Positions 52,234-62,171 are shown, counted from the first letter of the stretch. The stretch: DNA of 64,000 nt from UBA1479 sp040216635 (GCA_040216635.1 JAVJOU010000029.1:124001-188000); one strand, 5' to 3'. The notes: a model not told the origin generated them from the sequence alone. A program made the numbers and translations.

Positions 52234-53055
52234 GTGTCCGGCCAACCCCTTTCAGCCCCCCTTCTCATGACCTTGGCCGAGGCCGCCCGCACCGTCATGA
52301 CGGCTGCGAACCCGGCGGACAAGGTCACCCTGACCCGCCGGTTCACCGATGCTTGGCGCGCGGGCACCATCACGGACCCCGGAACGGCAAACCTGCCCGA
52401 CCGGCCGGCACGGCCCGACCGACCGCAGCTGCTCGCTCCCCGCGACATGCCGAAACGCAAGCTGGGCGGCGAAGCCGGCCGCGCGGCCTTCGTCCACGCC
52501 ATCGCCCATATCGAACTGAACGCCATCGATCTGGCCTGGGACATCACCGCCCGCTTCACGGGCGAAGACATGCCGCCCGCGTTCTATGACGACTGGACCC
52601 AGGTTGCCCGCGACGAAGCGGAACATTTCGACATGCTGAACCGACGTTTGTTGGATTTGGGCTCTGCCTACGGCGCAATGCCGGCCCATGACGGCCTGTG
52701 GCAGGCGGCGGAAGAAACCCGCGACGACCTTCTGGCGCGCCTGGCCCTGGTTCCCATGGTGCTGGAAGCGCGCGGTCTGGACACCGCACCCGATGCCGTA
52801 AAACGCCTTCAATCCGCAGGCGACGAGGCAACGGCGGCCATCCTGGCACGGATCGGGGACGAGGAAATCCCCCATGTGGCGGCCGGTGTGCGCTGGTTCG
52901 AATTTTTATGCGCACGGCGCGGACTTGAGCCGGCAGCCACTTTTCAGAGCTTGGTGCGCACACGGTTTCAGGGGCGGATCAAGGGCCCTTTCAACCACGC
53001 AGCCCGCGATCGGGCCAATTTTCCGGAACGCTATTATCTTCCGCTTGCCGCCTGA
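52234..53055 (+). CDS. DUF455 ferritin-like protein
   Basis: A 273-residue, mainly helical protein of the DUF455 family. Metal-ligand-like motifs are AIAHIELNAIDLAWDI (EXXH style), RDEAEHFDMLNRRL and DEEIPHVAAGVRWF, each with a Glu and His spaced as in di-iron carboxylate proteins. The start is GTG. It is 6 bp after bcp, so a role in peroxide or iron stress is plausible. The reaction is unknown. Confidence 0.85.
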   Translation: MSGQPLSAPLLMTLAEAARTVMTAANPADKVTLTRRFTDAWRAGTITDPGTANLPDRPARPDRPQLLAPRDMPKRKLGGEAGRAAFVHAIAHIELNAIDLAWDITARFTGEDMPPAFYDDWTQVARDEAEHFDMLNRRLLDLGSAYGAMPAHDGLWQAAEETRDDLLARLALVPMVLEARGLDTAPDAVKRLQSAGDEATAAILARIGDEEIPHVAAGVRWFEFLCARRGLEPAATFQSLVRTRFQGRIKGPFNHAARDRANFPERYYLPLAA

Positions 53056-53199
53056 CCGGCTGACAACTTTGCCTGATTTGGACGGCCAAGACCTTGACCA
53101 TTGGGTGGTTTTGACGCCGGGAAAATTGCGCTAGGCTCCCGCCACGACATTTCCAAGCCGGGCCGCGATGACGTGGCCGCCGTCTTCCGGGGAAAACAC

Positions 53200-53808
53200 A
53201 TGGCTGACAAAAACGACGACATCGAAGACGACGAACTCGAAGAAGGCGAGGAATACGAGGACGACGAGTACGAAGACGACGAGGAATGGGAGGACGACGA
53301 CGAGTGGGAAGACGATGACGACGATGAACCCACCGAAGAAGACCTCAAAGCCGCCAAGAAAAAGAAACTCATCAAAATTCTCGCAGCCGTCGGCGTTGTC
53401 GTTGTCCTGGGCGGCGGTTGGCTCGCCGCCAGCATGTTCGGTTTGACCGAGGCCGTCTTCGGCAAACCGGCGATTACCGAAGTCAGCCTTGAGATCGGCA
53501 AGCCCGTCACCTATCAGCTGCCGGAAATCCGAACCGATTTGAAAAAGGTTGGCCGACGTGGCCATTTCATCAAAATGAACCTGATCGTGCAGGTCGACGA
53601 ACATGACCTGCCGGTCCTTCAGGATGAATTGAAGGCCGCCCTGATCATCGACAACATCAAGATCCACCTGCGCGACCTGGAATACAAGGACGTGATCGGC
53701 AAGGAAGGCTCGGAACGCCTGCGGTTCGAACTGTTGAACGTGATCAATTTCGCGATCGCGCCGGTCAAGGCCCATACGGTCCTGTTCAAGGACCTGATCA
53801 TCCAGTAA
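53200..53808 (+). CDS. FliL-like membrane protein with highly acidic N-terminus
   Basis: A 202-residue protein. The first 48 residues are almost all Asp and Glu with scattered Tyr and Trp (EEYEDDEYEDDEEWEDDDEW). A basic KKKK stop and one membrane helix (about residues 57-78) follow, and then a periplasmic domain of about 125 residues. The pattern SLEIGKPVTYQLPEI...RGHFIKMNLIVQVD...LRFELLNVIN matches the FliL fold (stator-associated flagellar protein, stomatin-like). No flagellar genes are adjacent. An orphan fliL-like gene could serve motility or another MotA-type channel. The ATG at MADKNDD is chosen. Confidence 0.7.
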   Translation: MADKNDDIEDDELEEGEEYEDDEYEDDEEWEDDDEWEDDDDDEPTEEDLKAAKKKKLIKILAAVGVVVVLGGGWLAASMFGLTEAVFGKPAITEVSLEIGKPVTYQLPEIRTDLKKVGRRGHFIKMNLIVQVDEHDLPVLQDELKAALIIDNIKIHLRDLEYKDVIGKEGSERLRFELLNVINFAIAPVKAHTVLFKDLIIQ

Positions 53809-53820
53809 CGCCGTGCCGGT

Positions 53821-54934
53821 TCAGGCCGCGTCCGATCCTTTGACCCGCTGGGCCAGGGCCGCCGCCATGAACTGATCCAGGTCGCCGTCGAGCACCGCCT
53901 GGGTATTCGAGGTTTCGACCTCGGTCCGCAGGTCCTTGACCATCTGATAGGGCTGCAGGACGTAGGAGCGGATCTGATGGCCCCAGCCGATATCGGTCTT
54001 GGCGTCGGCCTGAGCCTGGGCTTCTTCCTCGCGCTTGCGCAGTTCGAACTCGTACAGCCGCGCCTTCAGCATGGCGAAGGCCTGGGCACGGTTCTTGTGC
54101 TGCGAGCGGTCGTTCTGGCACTGCACGACGATATTGGTCGGAATATGGGTGATGCGGATCGCACTGTCGGTCTTGTTGACGTGCTGGCCGCCCGCCCCGG
54201 ATGCCCGATAGGTATCGACACGCAGGTCCTTGTCCTCGATCACGACTTCGATGGTGTCGTCGATCACCGGATAGATCCAGGCGGAAGCAAAACTGGTGTG
54301 ACGGCGGGCACTTGAATCGTAAGGCGAAATCCGCACCAGCCTGTGTACGCCCGATTCCGTCTTCATCCAGCCATAGGCGTTATGGCCGGAAATCTTCAAG
54401 GTCGCAGACTTGATGCCGGCCTCTTCCCCCGGGCTTTCTTCCAGCCATTCGACCTTGTAGCCGTGCGCTTCGGCCCAACGGGCATACATGCGCAGCAGCA
54501 TTTCGGCCCAATCCTGGGCTTCGGTGCCGCCGGCACCGGCATGGACTTCCACGTAGCAGTCGTTGGCATCGGCCTCGCCGGACAGCAGGGTTTCCAGCTC
54601 GGCCGCGTCGGCCCGGCTTTTCAAGGCGTTCAGCACGGCTTCCGCTTCGGCCACGATGTCGCCGTCGTCTTCGGCCTCGCCCAATTCGATCAGCTCGATG
54701 CTGTCGCTCAGTTCGCGTTGAATGTCGTCGATATTCTTGATCCCGCCTTCAAGGCGGTTGCGCTCGCGCATCAAGGCCTGGGCCTTGTCGGGATCATTCC
54801 ACAGTTCGGGATTCTCCGCCTGGGCGTTCAGTTCCTGGAGTTTGAGGACGGCATTGTCGTAGTCAAAGATGCCTCCTCAGCAGTTCCAATGACTGCTCGA
54901 CGTCTTGAAGGATGCTTTGAATTTCAGCACGCAT
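53821..54934 (-). CDS. prfB: Peptide chain release factor 2, made by programmed +1 frameshift
   Basis: The frame from the ATG at 54934 stops after 23 codons at an in-frame TGA (54865-54863). Skipping one base there continues into 347 codons, giving a normal 370-residue RF2. The recoding site is the classical one (see separate entry). The protein has the GGQ motif in GAGGQHVNKTDSAIR. The codon-recognition loop reads SPY in RISPYDSSARR, where E. coli has SPF. RF2 terminates at UGA and UAA. Because RF2 itself reads the UGA, low RF2 raises frameshifting and restores its own level. Confidence 0.95.
54862..54877 (-). promoter_or_regulatory. prfB: prfB recoding site: internal Shine-Dalgarno plus CTT TGA C
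   Basis: On the minus strand AGG AGG CAT CTT TGA C: an internal ribosome-binding sequence AGGAGG stands 3 nt before the slippery CTT, followed by TGA and C. This is the E. coli arrangement (AGG GGG TAT CTT TGA C) with the strongest possible SD. The zero frame ends at TGA and the +1 frame continues with GAC TAC GAC. Confidence 0.95.
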
Positions 54935-55024
54935 GGCGGGGGTCTGCTGTTCTCTGTGGTGGTCGGCAGGGGGTTGTAGCGGACAGCGGGGGGATGATCA
55001 ATACGGCCTTGATGGATAGCGAAA

Positions 55025-57487
55025 TCAATACAGTCCGCCCGTGCCGCCGAACGGCTGCGACGAACTGTCGCCCGACGCGGCCATGCCCTGCCCGGCGGAA
55101 ATGATTTCCGTATCTTCTTTCGGCACGGTGCCCGGCTTGAAGCTTTCCCAGATGACGCCTTCGTTCTGGCCGATCAGGGCCGGCAGGCCCGTTTGCGCAT
55201 CGACCCGCACCAGACGAATGCCCGGCGGAATACGGAACGGGATGGCCGGCGTGTTCTTCAACGCCTGTTTCATGAATTGGGCAAAGATCGGGGCCGCGAC
55301 GGACGAACCGGTTTCCCGCCGGCCCAATGTTTCCGGCGTGTCGTAGCCGACGAACACCCCGACCGCCAAATCGGGCGAAAAGCCGATGAACCAGGCATCC
55401 CGGTTCTTGTTGGTGGTGCCGGTCTTACCGGCAAGTGTCTCTTTGACCTGACGGCCGATGCGAACCCCGGTGCCGCGTTTGACCACACCTTCCAGCATGG
55501 ACACCATCTGATAGGCGCTGGCCGGGTCGGCCACTTGGGCGCGGGTGTCGGGCACGGCGGGCACTTGTTCGGCCCCGGTCCAGGCCCCCGTCCGGCAATG
55601 GGGGCAGGGCCGGTTGTCGTGGCGGAACACGGTGCGTCCCTTGCGGTCCTGGATTCGGTCAATCAAGGTCGGCTGCACCCGCTTACCGCCGTTGACCAGC
55701 ATGGCGTAGGCGGTCGTCAGGCGCAGCAAGGTCGTTTCTCCCGCCCCCAACGCCATGGACAATGCCCGCGGCAGGTGATCGACGATGCCGAAGGCCTCGA
55801 CATACTTGCAGACTTTTTCCATGCCCACGGTCTGGGCCAGGCGCACGGTCATCAGGTTACGCGATTTCTCGATACCCAGGCGCATGGTCGACGGGCCGTA
55901 GAATTTCTTGGTGTAGTTGCCGGGCCGCCATTTGGGCAACCCGGGCCCCTGATCGACGACAAAGGGCGCATCCAGAATACGGGTCGACGGGGTGTATCCC
56001 GCGTCCAGCCCGGCTAGATAGACGAACGGTTTCACGGCCGAGCCCGGCTGACGCCAAGCCTGGGTCACCCGGTTGAATTGGTTGATCTGGAACGAATAGC
56101 CCCCGACCATGGCCAGCACGCGACCCGTGTGCGGATCAAGCGCGACGATTCCGCCCTGGACCTCGGGAAGCTGGCGCAAGGCATAAGACGCCGCGGCAAG
56201 CGGCTTTCCGTTCTCATCTTCGGTTTCCGGGCTGACGGCGATGATGTCACCGGGCACAACCACGTCGGCGGGACGTTTCGGCCGCGGCGCCCAGGTTTCG
56301 TCATCGATGCGCCGCCGCGCCCAATCCATCAGCGCCATGGGCATTTGACCCGCCGTGCCGTCCGCCAAGCCCAAATGTGCGGCTTCGCCGTCGACGCTGG
56401 TGACGATGGCGATCTTGTGGTGTTCCAGGCCTTTCGGCGCCTTGAACGCCGCCAGGATCGAGCGCCATTCGGGAGCACCCTTGAAACTCACACCATCTGG
56501 CACCCGGCCCAGGGGGCCGCGCCATGCCCGAACCCGCCGGTCGAAGCTTTCCAGTCCGTCGCGCAACGCCTTTTCGGCGATCTGCTGCAGACGGGGATCA
56601 AGCGTCGTCCGAACGGACAATCCGCCGTCGTAAAGCTGGTCTTCGCCGTATTGTTCCAGCAATTCGCGGCGCACTTCCTCGGCGAAATAGTCGGCTTCGA
56701 CGAAATCCGTGTCGATGCGCGGGGCAACCCGCAAGGGTTCGGTCCAGGCCTGTTTGGCCTGCTCATCGGTGATCAGGCTGTCTTCAAGCATGCGGTTGAT
56801 GACCCAGTCGCGCCGGGCCTGGGCGGCCTGAAGCTGGCGGATCGGATGGTAATTGTTGGGGGCCTTGGGCAGAGCCGCCAGATAGGCGGCTTCCGCCACG
56901 GAAAGCTCGTTCATCGATTTGTTGAAATAGTTGAGCGCCGCCGCCGCCACCCCGTAGGAGCCCAGCCCCAGATAGATCTCGTTCAGGTAAAGTTCGAGTA
57001 TCCGGTCCTTGGAAAACGCCCGTTCGATGCGGAAGGCCAGGATCGCTTCCTTGATCTTGCGTTCGAACGAGACCTCATTGGTCAAAAGGAAGTTCTTGGC
57101 GACCTGCTGGGTGATGGTCGAAGCCCCCACCGGCCGGCGGTCCGAGCCGATGTTCTTGAGGTTGCGCAAGGCCGCCGCCGCCACGCCCGGAATGTCGATG
57201 CCCGGATGTTCGTAGAAGGTCTTGTCCTCGGCCGACAGGAACGCCTTGATGACCCGGCGGGGGATCGCCTCGATCGGTACAAACACGCGTTTCTGGCGGG
57301 CGAATTCGGCCAGCAGGCGGCCGTCACCCGCATGGACCCGGGTCATCACCGGCGGCTCGTAATTGGCAAGCTGACGATAATCCGGCAGATCCTGGCCGTA
57401 GGTATAAAGCGCATAGAGCAGCCCCGCCCCGCCGACGACGGCGAAGATCACGATCAACCCGATGATTGAGGACAGCAGGCGGAACAT
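55025..57487 (-). CDS. mrcA: Class A penicillin-binding protein 1a
   Basis: An 820-residue bifunctional peptidoglycan synthase. After an N-terminal membrane anchor (about residues 4-27) the glycosyltransferase domain shows EDKTFYEHPGIDIPGV and GASTITQQVAKNF. The transpeptidase domain has SAVK (PGSAVKPF), SRN (EKSRNLMTV) and KTGTT (AGKTGTTNKN). A C-terminal tail with serines and glycines ends in GGTGGLY. The insert of about 100 residues between the two domains is usual for PBP1a. It is co-directional with prfB and amiC, the alphaproteobacterial order. Confidence 0.95.
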   Translation of the reverse strand: MFRLLSSIIGLIVIFAVVGGAGLLYALYTYGQDLPDYRQLANYEPPVMTRVHAGDGRLLAEFARQKRVFVPIEAIPRRVIKAFLSAEDKTFYEHPGIDIPGVAAAALRNLKNIGSDRRPVGASTITQQVAKNFLLTNEVSFERKIKEAILAFRIERAFSKDRILELYLNEIYLGLGSYGVAAAALNYFNKSMNELSVAEAAYLAALPKAPNNYHPIRQLQAAQARRDWVINRMLEDSLITDEQAKQAWTEPLRVAPRIDTDFVEADYFAEEVRRELLEQYGEDQLYDGGLSVRTTLDPRLQQIAEKALRDGLESFDRRVRAWRGPLGRVPDGVSFKGAPEWRSILAAFKAPKGLEHHKIAIVTSVDGEAAHLGLADGTAGQMPMALMDWARRRIDDETWAPRPKRPADVVVPGDIIAVSPETEDENGKPLAAASYALRQLPEVQGGIVALDPHTGRVLAMVGGYSFQINQFNRVTQAWRQPGSAVKPFVYLAGLDAGYTPSTRILDAPFVVDQGPGLPKWRPGNYTKKFYGPSTMRLGIEKSRNLMTVRLAQTVGMEKVCKYVEAFGIVDHLPRALSMALGAGETTLLRLTTAYAMLVNGGKRVQPTLIDRIQDRKGRTVFRHDNRPCPHCRTGAWTGAEQVPAVPDTRAQVADPASAYQMVSMLEGVVKRGTGVRIGRQVKETLAGKTGTTNKNRDAWFIGFSPDLAVGVFVGYDTPETLGRRETGSSVAAPIFAQFMKQALKNTPAIPFRIPPGIRLVRVDAQTGLPALIGQNEGVIWESFKPGTVPKEDTEIISAGQGMAASGDSSSQPFGGTGGLY

Positions 57488-57605
57488 TCTACGGCTGTAC
57501 TTTCCGGTAATTGGGCCCCTGCCCCGACGGCACCGGGCAATGCCGGTTTAGGGGCCGTTTCATTCTAGAATTCCAGGGGTTTATGAACAAATTATGGCGC
57601 CACGG

Positions 57606-59015
57606 CTAGGGGTGCCGAACCTTGGCCTGCTCGATCGCACCGAAATACTGGTCGATGGAGTCCAGGATCGCCGAGGCAAGTTTCCGGCGATAGTGTTTGC
57701 TGGTCAGGCGCCGTTCATCGTCGCGGTTGGACAGAAACCCCGTTTCCACCAGAACCGACGGCAGGTCCGGGGCCTTCAGCACGGCGAAGCCCGCAAACCG
57801 GTGTGGACGCGGCAGAACCTTAGTTTTATTGCTTAATTCCCGCACCAACAGGCTTGCAAAGCGGGCCGACTGGTTCATCGATTCCCGCTGCGCCAAGTCG
57901 ATGAGAATATTGGCGACATCGGCGCTTTCATGGCTCAAATCCATCCCGGCGATCAGGTCGGCCTTGTTTTCCCGTTCGGCCAGTTCGGCCGCTTCCTTAT
58001 CCGACGCTTTTTCCGACAGGGTATAGACGGAGGGACCTGAAACCTTGCGGTTGCGAATGGAATCCGCATGCACGGAAATGAACAGATCGGCGCCTTTCTT
58101 GCGCGCGATGGCGACCCGGTCCCGCAAACGGATAAACACATCGCGGTCGCGGGTCATTTCCGCCCGATAGCGCCCGGAGGCGATCAGCTGCCGGCGGACT
58201 TCCCGCGACAGGGCCAGAACGACGTGTTTTTCATAAATCCCTTGGCCGCTTTGCGCGCCCGGATCGACACCGCCGTGCCCCGGATCGATGACGATCATCG
58301 GCCGATACCGGGATATCCGCCCCCCGGGCCGGCGCGGCGGCATGGGCAGATAATTGGCCTCTTGGACCTGGGCCGCGATGTGACGCGGCAGGGTTTCCGC
58401 GGTTCCCTTAACCGGCTGGGGCTTCGTCAGCGCCGCGGTGCGTCGGGCGATGTCCTGCAGGCGGCTGACCGGTTGACGGCTGCGGGTCGGTGCCGCCGCA
58501 TCGCGGGGACGCAGGCCCGCGATCTCGCGCGGAGGCTTCGCAACGGTCGCAACGAAAGCGGCATGGGACGAACGCACCGTATCAATTACCAGTTCAAAAG
58601 CCGTGCTGCCCGTGCCGCGCATGACATAGGCGTCCCGCACATCAACGGGTTTGACGAATTCGAACACGATGCGCGAATTGCCCGGCCGGAACAGGCCGTA
58701 CCGAAGTCCCGAAAACACACCTTCGTTCGCCGGCAGCGGCTTTGTCGGTAAGCGCCAGCCGACTTCGGGCAGATCGACGACGACACGGTAGGGTTCCGCC
58801 AGGGTAAACAGGCGGAATGCGACCCGCCGGTCCAGATGCAGGACGAATCGGGCCGCATCGCCGCTGATCCCGCTTTGCAGATTGGTCACCACGGCGTCCG
58901 CCGCGCGAGCCCCGGGGGCGTTCACCAGCAACAGAGATAAGATGCTGAAAACCAAGGAGCAAAAGCGGATTCGTCCGGCCGGATACATGGATGGCTGTGT
59001 GGTCCGTGCGTTCAT
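57606..59015 (-). CDS. amiC: N-acetylmuramoyl-L-alanine amidase, AMIN + Amidase_3
   Basis: A 469-residue periplasmic enzyme that cuts stem peptides off glycan during daughter-cell separation. A signal sequence ends near ARAADA. The AMIN domain (about residues 40-150) targets the septum. The catalytic domain (about 240-460) has the zinc ligands in VIDPGHGGVDPGA, the E of IYEKHVVLA and SVHADS, and the catalytic Glu in LVETGFLSN. It precedes PBP1a and is divergent from rne. Confidence 0.93.
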   Translation of the reverse strand: MNARTTQPSMYPAGRIRFCSLVFSILSLLLVNAPGARAADAVVTNLQSGISGDAARFVLHLDRRVAFRLFTLAEPYRVVVDLPEVGWRLPTKPLPANEGVFSGLRYGLFRPGNSRIVFEFVKPVDVRDAYVMRGTGSTAFELVIDTVRSSHAAFVATVAKPPREIAGLRPRDAAAPTRSRQPVSRLQDIARRTAALTKPQPVKGTAETLPRHIAAQVQEANYLPMPPRRPGGRISRYRPMIVIDPGHGGVDPGAQSGQGIYEKHVVLALSREVRRQLIASGRYRAEMTRDRDVFIRLRDRVAIARKKGADLFISVHADSIRNRKVSGPSVYTLSEKASDKEAAELAERENKADLIAGMDLSHESADVANILIDLAQRESMNQSARFASLLVRELSNKTKVLPRPHRFAGFAVLKAPDLPSVLVETGFLSNRDDERRLTSKHYRRKLASAILDSIDQYFGAIEQAKVRHP

Positions 59016-59173
59016 GCCCTCGGTGCCGCGATCCTGATGATTCGGTGCGCTGTCATGCCGCAGCCATTTTATGATAATCCTTTGATTCCGTCCGCTTTTT
59101 TCTCACAAACATGCGGCATGTCAGGTTTTCGGCCGTCCTCGGCACCCGCATCACGGAACAATGATAAACAGCG

Positions 59174-59202
59174 TTGTGGAATGGGCGGGCTGTGTCTATG
59201 TT
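59174..59202 (+). promoter_or_regulatory. Candidate rne promoter
   Basis: TTGTGG (59174-59179), a 17-nt spacer and TATGTT (59197-59202) make a reasonable sigma-70 promoter. Transcription from about 59209 would give an rne leader of some 350 nt, close to the 361-nt autoregulatory leader of E. coli rne. A perfect dyad ACATGC-G-GCATGT (59109-59121) lies about 55 bp upstream. Confidence 0.45.
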
Positions 59203-59208
59203 AGTAGG

Positions 59209-59557
59209 CGAAGAATTCCACCGGTCCGCGTTCCCGATTTTTGCGGGACCCGGGCGAGGAATGGCTCCGACACAGCCGGAACCGCCTGAGTAATAGGTTA
59301 CCCCCTGCTCAAGCGACGTCGAGGCGACAAGCGCCGGGGCCCACGAGTGTCCGAACGAGGTTTACCTCATTAAGGAATGATGATGCTGGCAACAGCCGTA
59401 CAGACCCCTGAGAAGCTTTTGGCGTTTCCGAATACGAACGCCGGGGTGTTTGCGCGTGAGGCTGGCTTAACACCACAGAAAAGTGCCCTGCGGCGGAACG
59501 ATTTCCTGCCGGAACCGGCGAATATGCGCGCCGCCGGGCACTGGAGAAAACATTTTT
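59209..59557 (+). promoter_or_regulatory. Long 5' leader of rne with a possible upstream ORF
   Basis: About 350 nt without a conserved gene. A small frame starts at three successive ATGs (59377, 59380, 59383) behind TAAGGA. It runs 87-89 codons to 59646, overlapping the first 89 nt of rne in another frame. Its protein resembles nothing known to me. It may be a translated regulatory uORF or chance. The region contains GC-rich self-complementary pieces around 59322-59365. Leaders of this length feed back on rne through RNase E cleavage in E. coli. Confidence 0.35.
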
Positions 59558-62104
59558 ATGTCCACATCGAGAATGCTCATCGATGCATCCCACCCGGAAG
59601 AGACCCGGGTTGTGATCGCAAACGGCAACCGCCTGGAAGAATTTGACGTCGAGTCAGAGTCACGGAAGCAGCTTAAAGGAAACATCTATCTGGCCAAGGT
59701 AACGCGGGTTGAGCCCTCGTTGCAGGCATGCTTCGTCGACTACGGTGGAAACCGCCATGGTTTCCTGGCTTTCAGCGAAATCCACCCCGACTATTATCAA
59801 ATCCCGATCGCCGACCGGGAGGCCCTTGTTGCCGAGCACCAGGAACTGGAAGCCAAGGCCGGCGACGAAGGCGATGACGACCCTGAAGGCGAAGGTGTCG
59901 AGGTTCTGGGCGGAGAGGACGAGGAAATTCCTGTTCGCCGGCCGGTCAACCTGCGCCGCCACTACAAAATTCAGGAAGTCATCAAGCGGCGCCAGATTTT
60001 GCTGGTTCAGGTCGTCAAGGAAGAGCGCGGCAACAAGGGAGCGGCGCTGACGACCTATCTGTCTCTTGCCGGCCGTTATTGCGTGCTGATGCCCAATACG
60101 GCACGCGGCGGCGGCATTTCGCGCAAGATCGCGCAGTCCAGCGACCGCAAGAAGCTCAAACAAATCCTGGCTGAATTGGAAATCCCCCAAGGCATGGCGG
60201 TGATCGTCCGCACGGCGGGGTCCAAACGGACCAAATCGGAAATCCGACGCGACTATGACTATCTGTTGCGGCTGTGGGGCGAGGTTCGGGAAAAAACCTT
60301 GAAATCGATCGCCCCCTCCCTGGTTCACGGTGAAGGCGACATCGTCAAACGCGCGATCCGCGACCTCTATACCAAGGACATCGATGAAATCATCGTCCAA
60401 GGCAACGAGGCCTACCGCGCCGCCAAGGACTTCATGAAGTTGCTGATCCCCAGCCACGCCAAGAAGGTGCAGCCCCACGAAGAGGGGGCCGTGCCGGTGT
60501 TCCAGCAATTTCAAGTCGAAGCCCAGATGGGCGCCATGCACGAACCCGAAGTTCAGCTGAAATCGGGCGGCTACATCGTCATCAACCCGACGGAAGCCCT
60601 GGTGTCCATCGACGTTAACTCGGGCCGCGCCACCAAGGAGCGGAATATCGAGGAGACGGCGCTCAAGACCAATATCGAAGCGGCCGAGGAAATCGCCCGC
60701 CAATTGCGCCTGCGGGACCTTGCCGGTCTGATCGTGATCGATTTCATCGACATGGAAGTCAGCCGCAACCAGACCAAAGTTGAGCGTGCCCTCAAGGATG
60801 CCATGCGCAACGACCGCGCCCGCATCCAGATCGGCCGCATCAGCGCCTTCGGCCTGTTGGAACTGTCGCGTCAGCGGCTGCGCCCCAGCTTACATGAAAC
60901 AAGCTTCGAGCCCTGCGCCCATTGCGGCGGTTCGGGCGTACGCCGGTCGACGGAAAGCACGGCTCTGCAGATGCTGCGCATTCTTGGCGAAGAAGGCCAA
61001 AAGGGCCGGTCCAAGCAGCTGACTTTGTACACGCCGACGGCCGTGGCGCTTTACCTGTTCAACAACAAACGCAGCGCCATCGCGGAAATCGAACAGCGGT
61101 TCGACCTGATCGTCCGGATCGAAGCCGATGACACCTTGATCCCGCCGGATCATCGTCTTGACCGCGTCAAATCGGACGGCGCCGTAGAGACGGCCGTCGA
61201 TTCCCAGGCTGCCGAAACCCAGGAAGAAAAATCCGAGGAAGACGGCGGCCGGCGGCGCAGGCGGCGGTCGCGGCGGCGCAAACGCGGCGGCGAAGGTGAT
61301 AATCAGGAAGCGCAGGATACGCGTACGGACGATCAGTCCGACGAACAGCCCGAAGATGGCGACGACGCCGGCGAAGGCAATGATGAAACCCGTGATGCGG
61401 CAGGCGAACAGTCGGAAGACGGTCCGCCCAAGCGTCGTCGGCGCGGCCGGCGGGGCGGACGCCGGCGGCGGCGTTCGGAAGAAAACCGTACCGAGGACGG
61501 CCAGTCCCAACAGCAGGCTGCCGACAGTGAACAGCCCGGCACAACGGATTCTTCCCCTACGGAAGACAATGCCCAAAGCGAAGCCACGTCGGTTGGAGAT
61601 ACTTCCGTATCAGACACGCCGGCTGAAGCAACGGACGCATCAGACTCAACCGAATCCGTCGCGGCTGATACAGCCGAAGCGGAAGAAAAACCAAAACGCA
61701 CCCGGACCCGGCGGCCCCGCAAAAAGGCCGATGACGCCGCCGACAGCGGCAATGGCGAAGACAAACCGGCGAAACCGCGGCGCCGTCGCACCAAAAAAGC
61801 GGATGCCGAGACGGCTGAAACCGCCGATCCGGCCCCGGCGGAAGCCACTCAGCAAGGCGCATCGGCTGAACAAGCGCCCCCGGCGCCTGAACCGGAACCC
61901 GTGCCTGCACCGGAACCGGTTCAAGAACCCGCGCCGGAACCCGCCATGGCGGCTCCTCAGGAAGCCGCCCCATCGGAAGACAAGCCGTCAGAAGATAACG
62001 GCGAACCCGATGCGGATAGCGCCAAAACCGTCGTCATCGAGGTCGGTGGCGGTTCCGAAAGCAGCGGTGCCCGCCGCGGCTGGTGGAACCGGCTGGTCGA
62101 CTAA
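59558..62104 (+). CDS. rne: Ribonuclease E
   Basis: An 848-residue endonuclease and degradosome scaffold. The N-terminal S1 domain is interrupted by an acidic insert (about residues 85-130, GDEGDDDPEGEGVE). The RNase H-like and DNase I-like core has DVNSGRATKERNIEETA and VIDFIDMEVSRN with the Mg ligands. The zinc-link is CAHC (EPCAHCGGSG). The C-terminal 300 residues are unstructured, with Arg-rich patches (RRRRRSRRRKRGGEG) and Pro/Glu repeats. The protein ends in GARRGWWNRLVD, the GWW motif by which alphaproteobacterial RNase E binds PNPase. Start at MSTSRMLID. A strong terminator follows. Confidence 0.97.
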   Translation: MSTSRMLIDASHPEETRVVIANGNRLEEFDVESESRKQLKGNIYLAKVTRVEPSLQACFVDYGGNRHGFLAFSEIHPDYYQIPIADREALVAEHQELEAKAGDEGDDDPEGEGVEVLGGEDEEIPVRRPVNLRRHYKIQEVIKRRQILLVQVVKEERGNKGAALTTYLSLAGRYCVLMPNTARGGGISRKIAQSSDRKKLKQILAELEIPQGMAVIVRTAGSKRTKSEIRRDYDYLLRLWGEVREKTLKSIAPSLVHGEGDIVKRAIRDLYTKDIDEIIVQGNEAYRAAKDFMKLLIPSHAKKVQPHEEGAVPVFQQFQVEAQMGAMHEPEVQLKSGGYIVINPTEALVSIDVNSGRATKERNIEETALKTNIEAAEEIARQLRLRDLAGLIVIDFIDMEVSRNQTKVERALKDAMRNDRARIQIGRISAFGLLELSRQRLRPSLHETSFEPCAHCGGSGVRRSTESTALQMLRILGEEGQKGRSKQLTLYTPTAVALYLFNNKRSAIAEIEQRFDLIVRIEADDTLIPPDHRLDRVKSDGAVETAVDSQAAETQEEKSEEDGGRRRRRRSRRRKRGGEGDNQEAQDTRTDDQSDEQPEDGDDAGEGNDETRDAAGEQSEDGPPKRRRRGRRGGRRRRRSEENRTEDGQSQQQAADSEQPGTTDSSPTEDNAQSEATSVGDTSVSDTPAEATDASDSTESVAADTAEAEEKPKRTRTRRPRKKADDAADSGNGEDKPAKPRRRRTKKADAETAETADPAPAEATQQGASAEQAPPAPEPEPVPAPEPVQEPAPEPAMAAPQEAAPSEDKPSEDNGEPDADSAKTVVIEVGGGSESSGARRGWWNRLVD

Positions 62105-62137
62105 CCGGCTTCCCCGGCCACAAACCGGATATGAAAG

Positions 62138-62171
62138 CGCCGGCGGGACATATCCTGCCGGCGTTTTTTTT
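62138..62171 (+). terminator. Rho-independent terminator of rne
   Basis: CGCCGGCGGG and CCTGCCGGCG form a 10-bp stem with one G-T pair around the loop ACATAT, followed by eight T residues. It also lies just behind the convergent aminotransferase gene. Confidence 0.92.
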
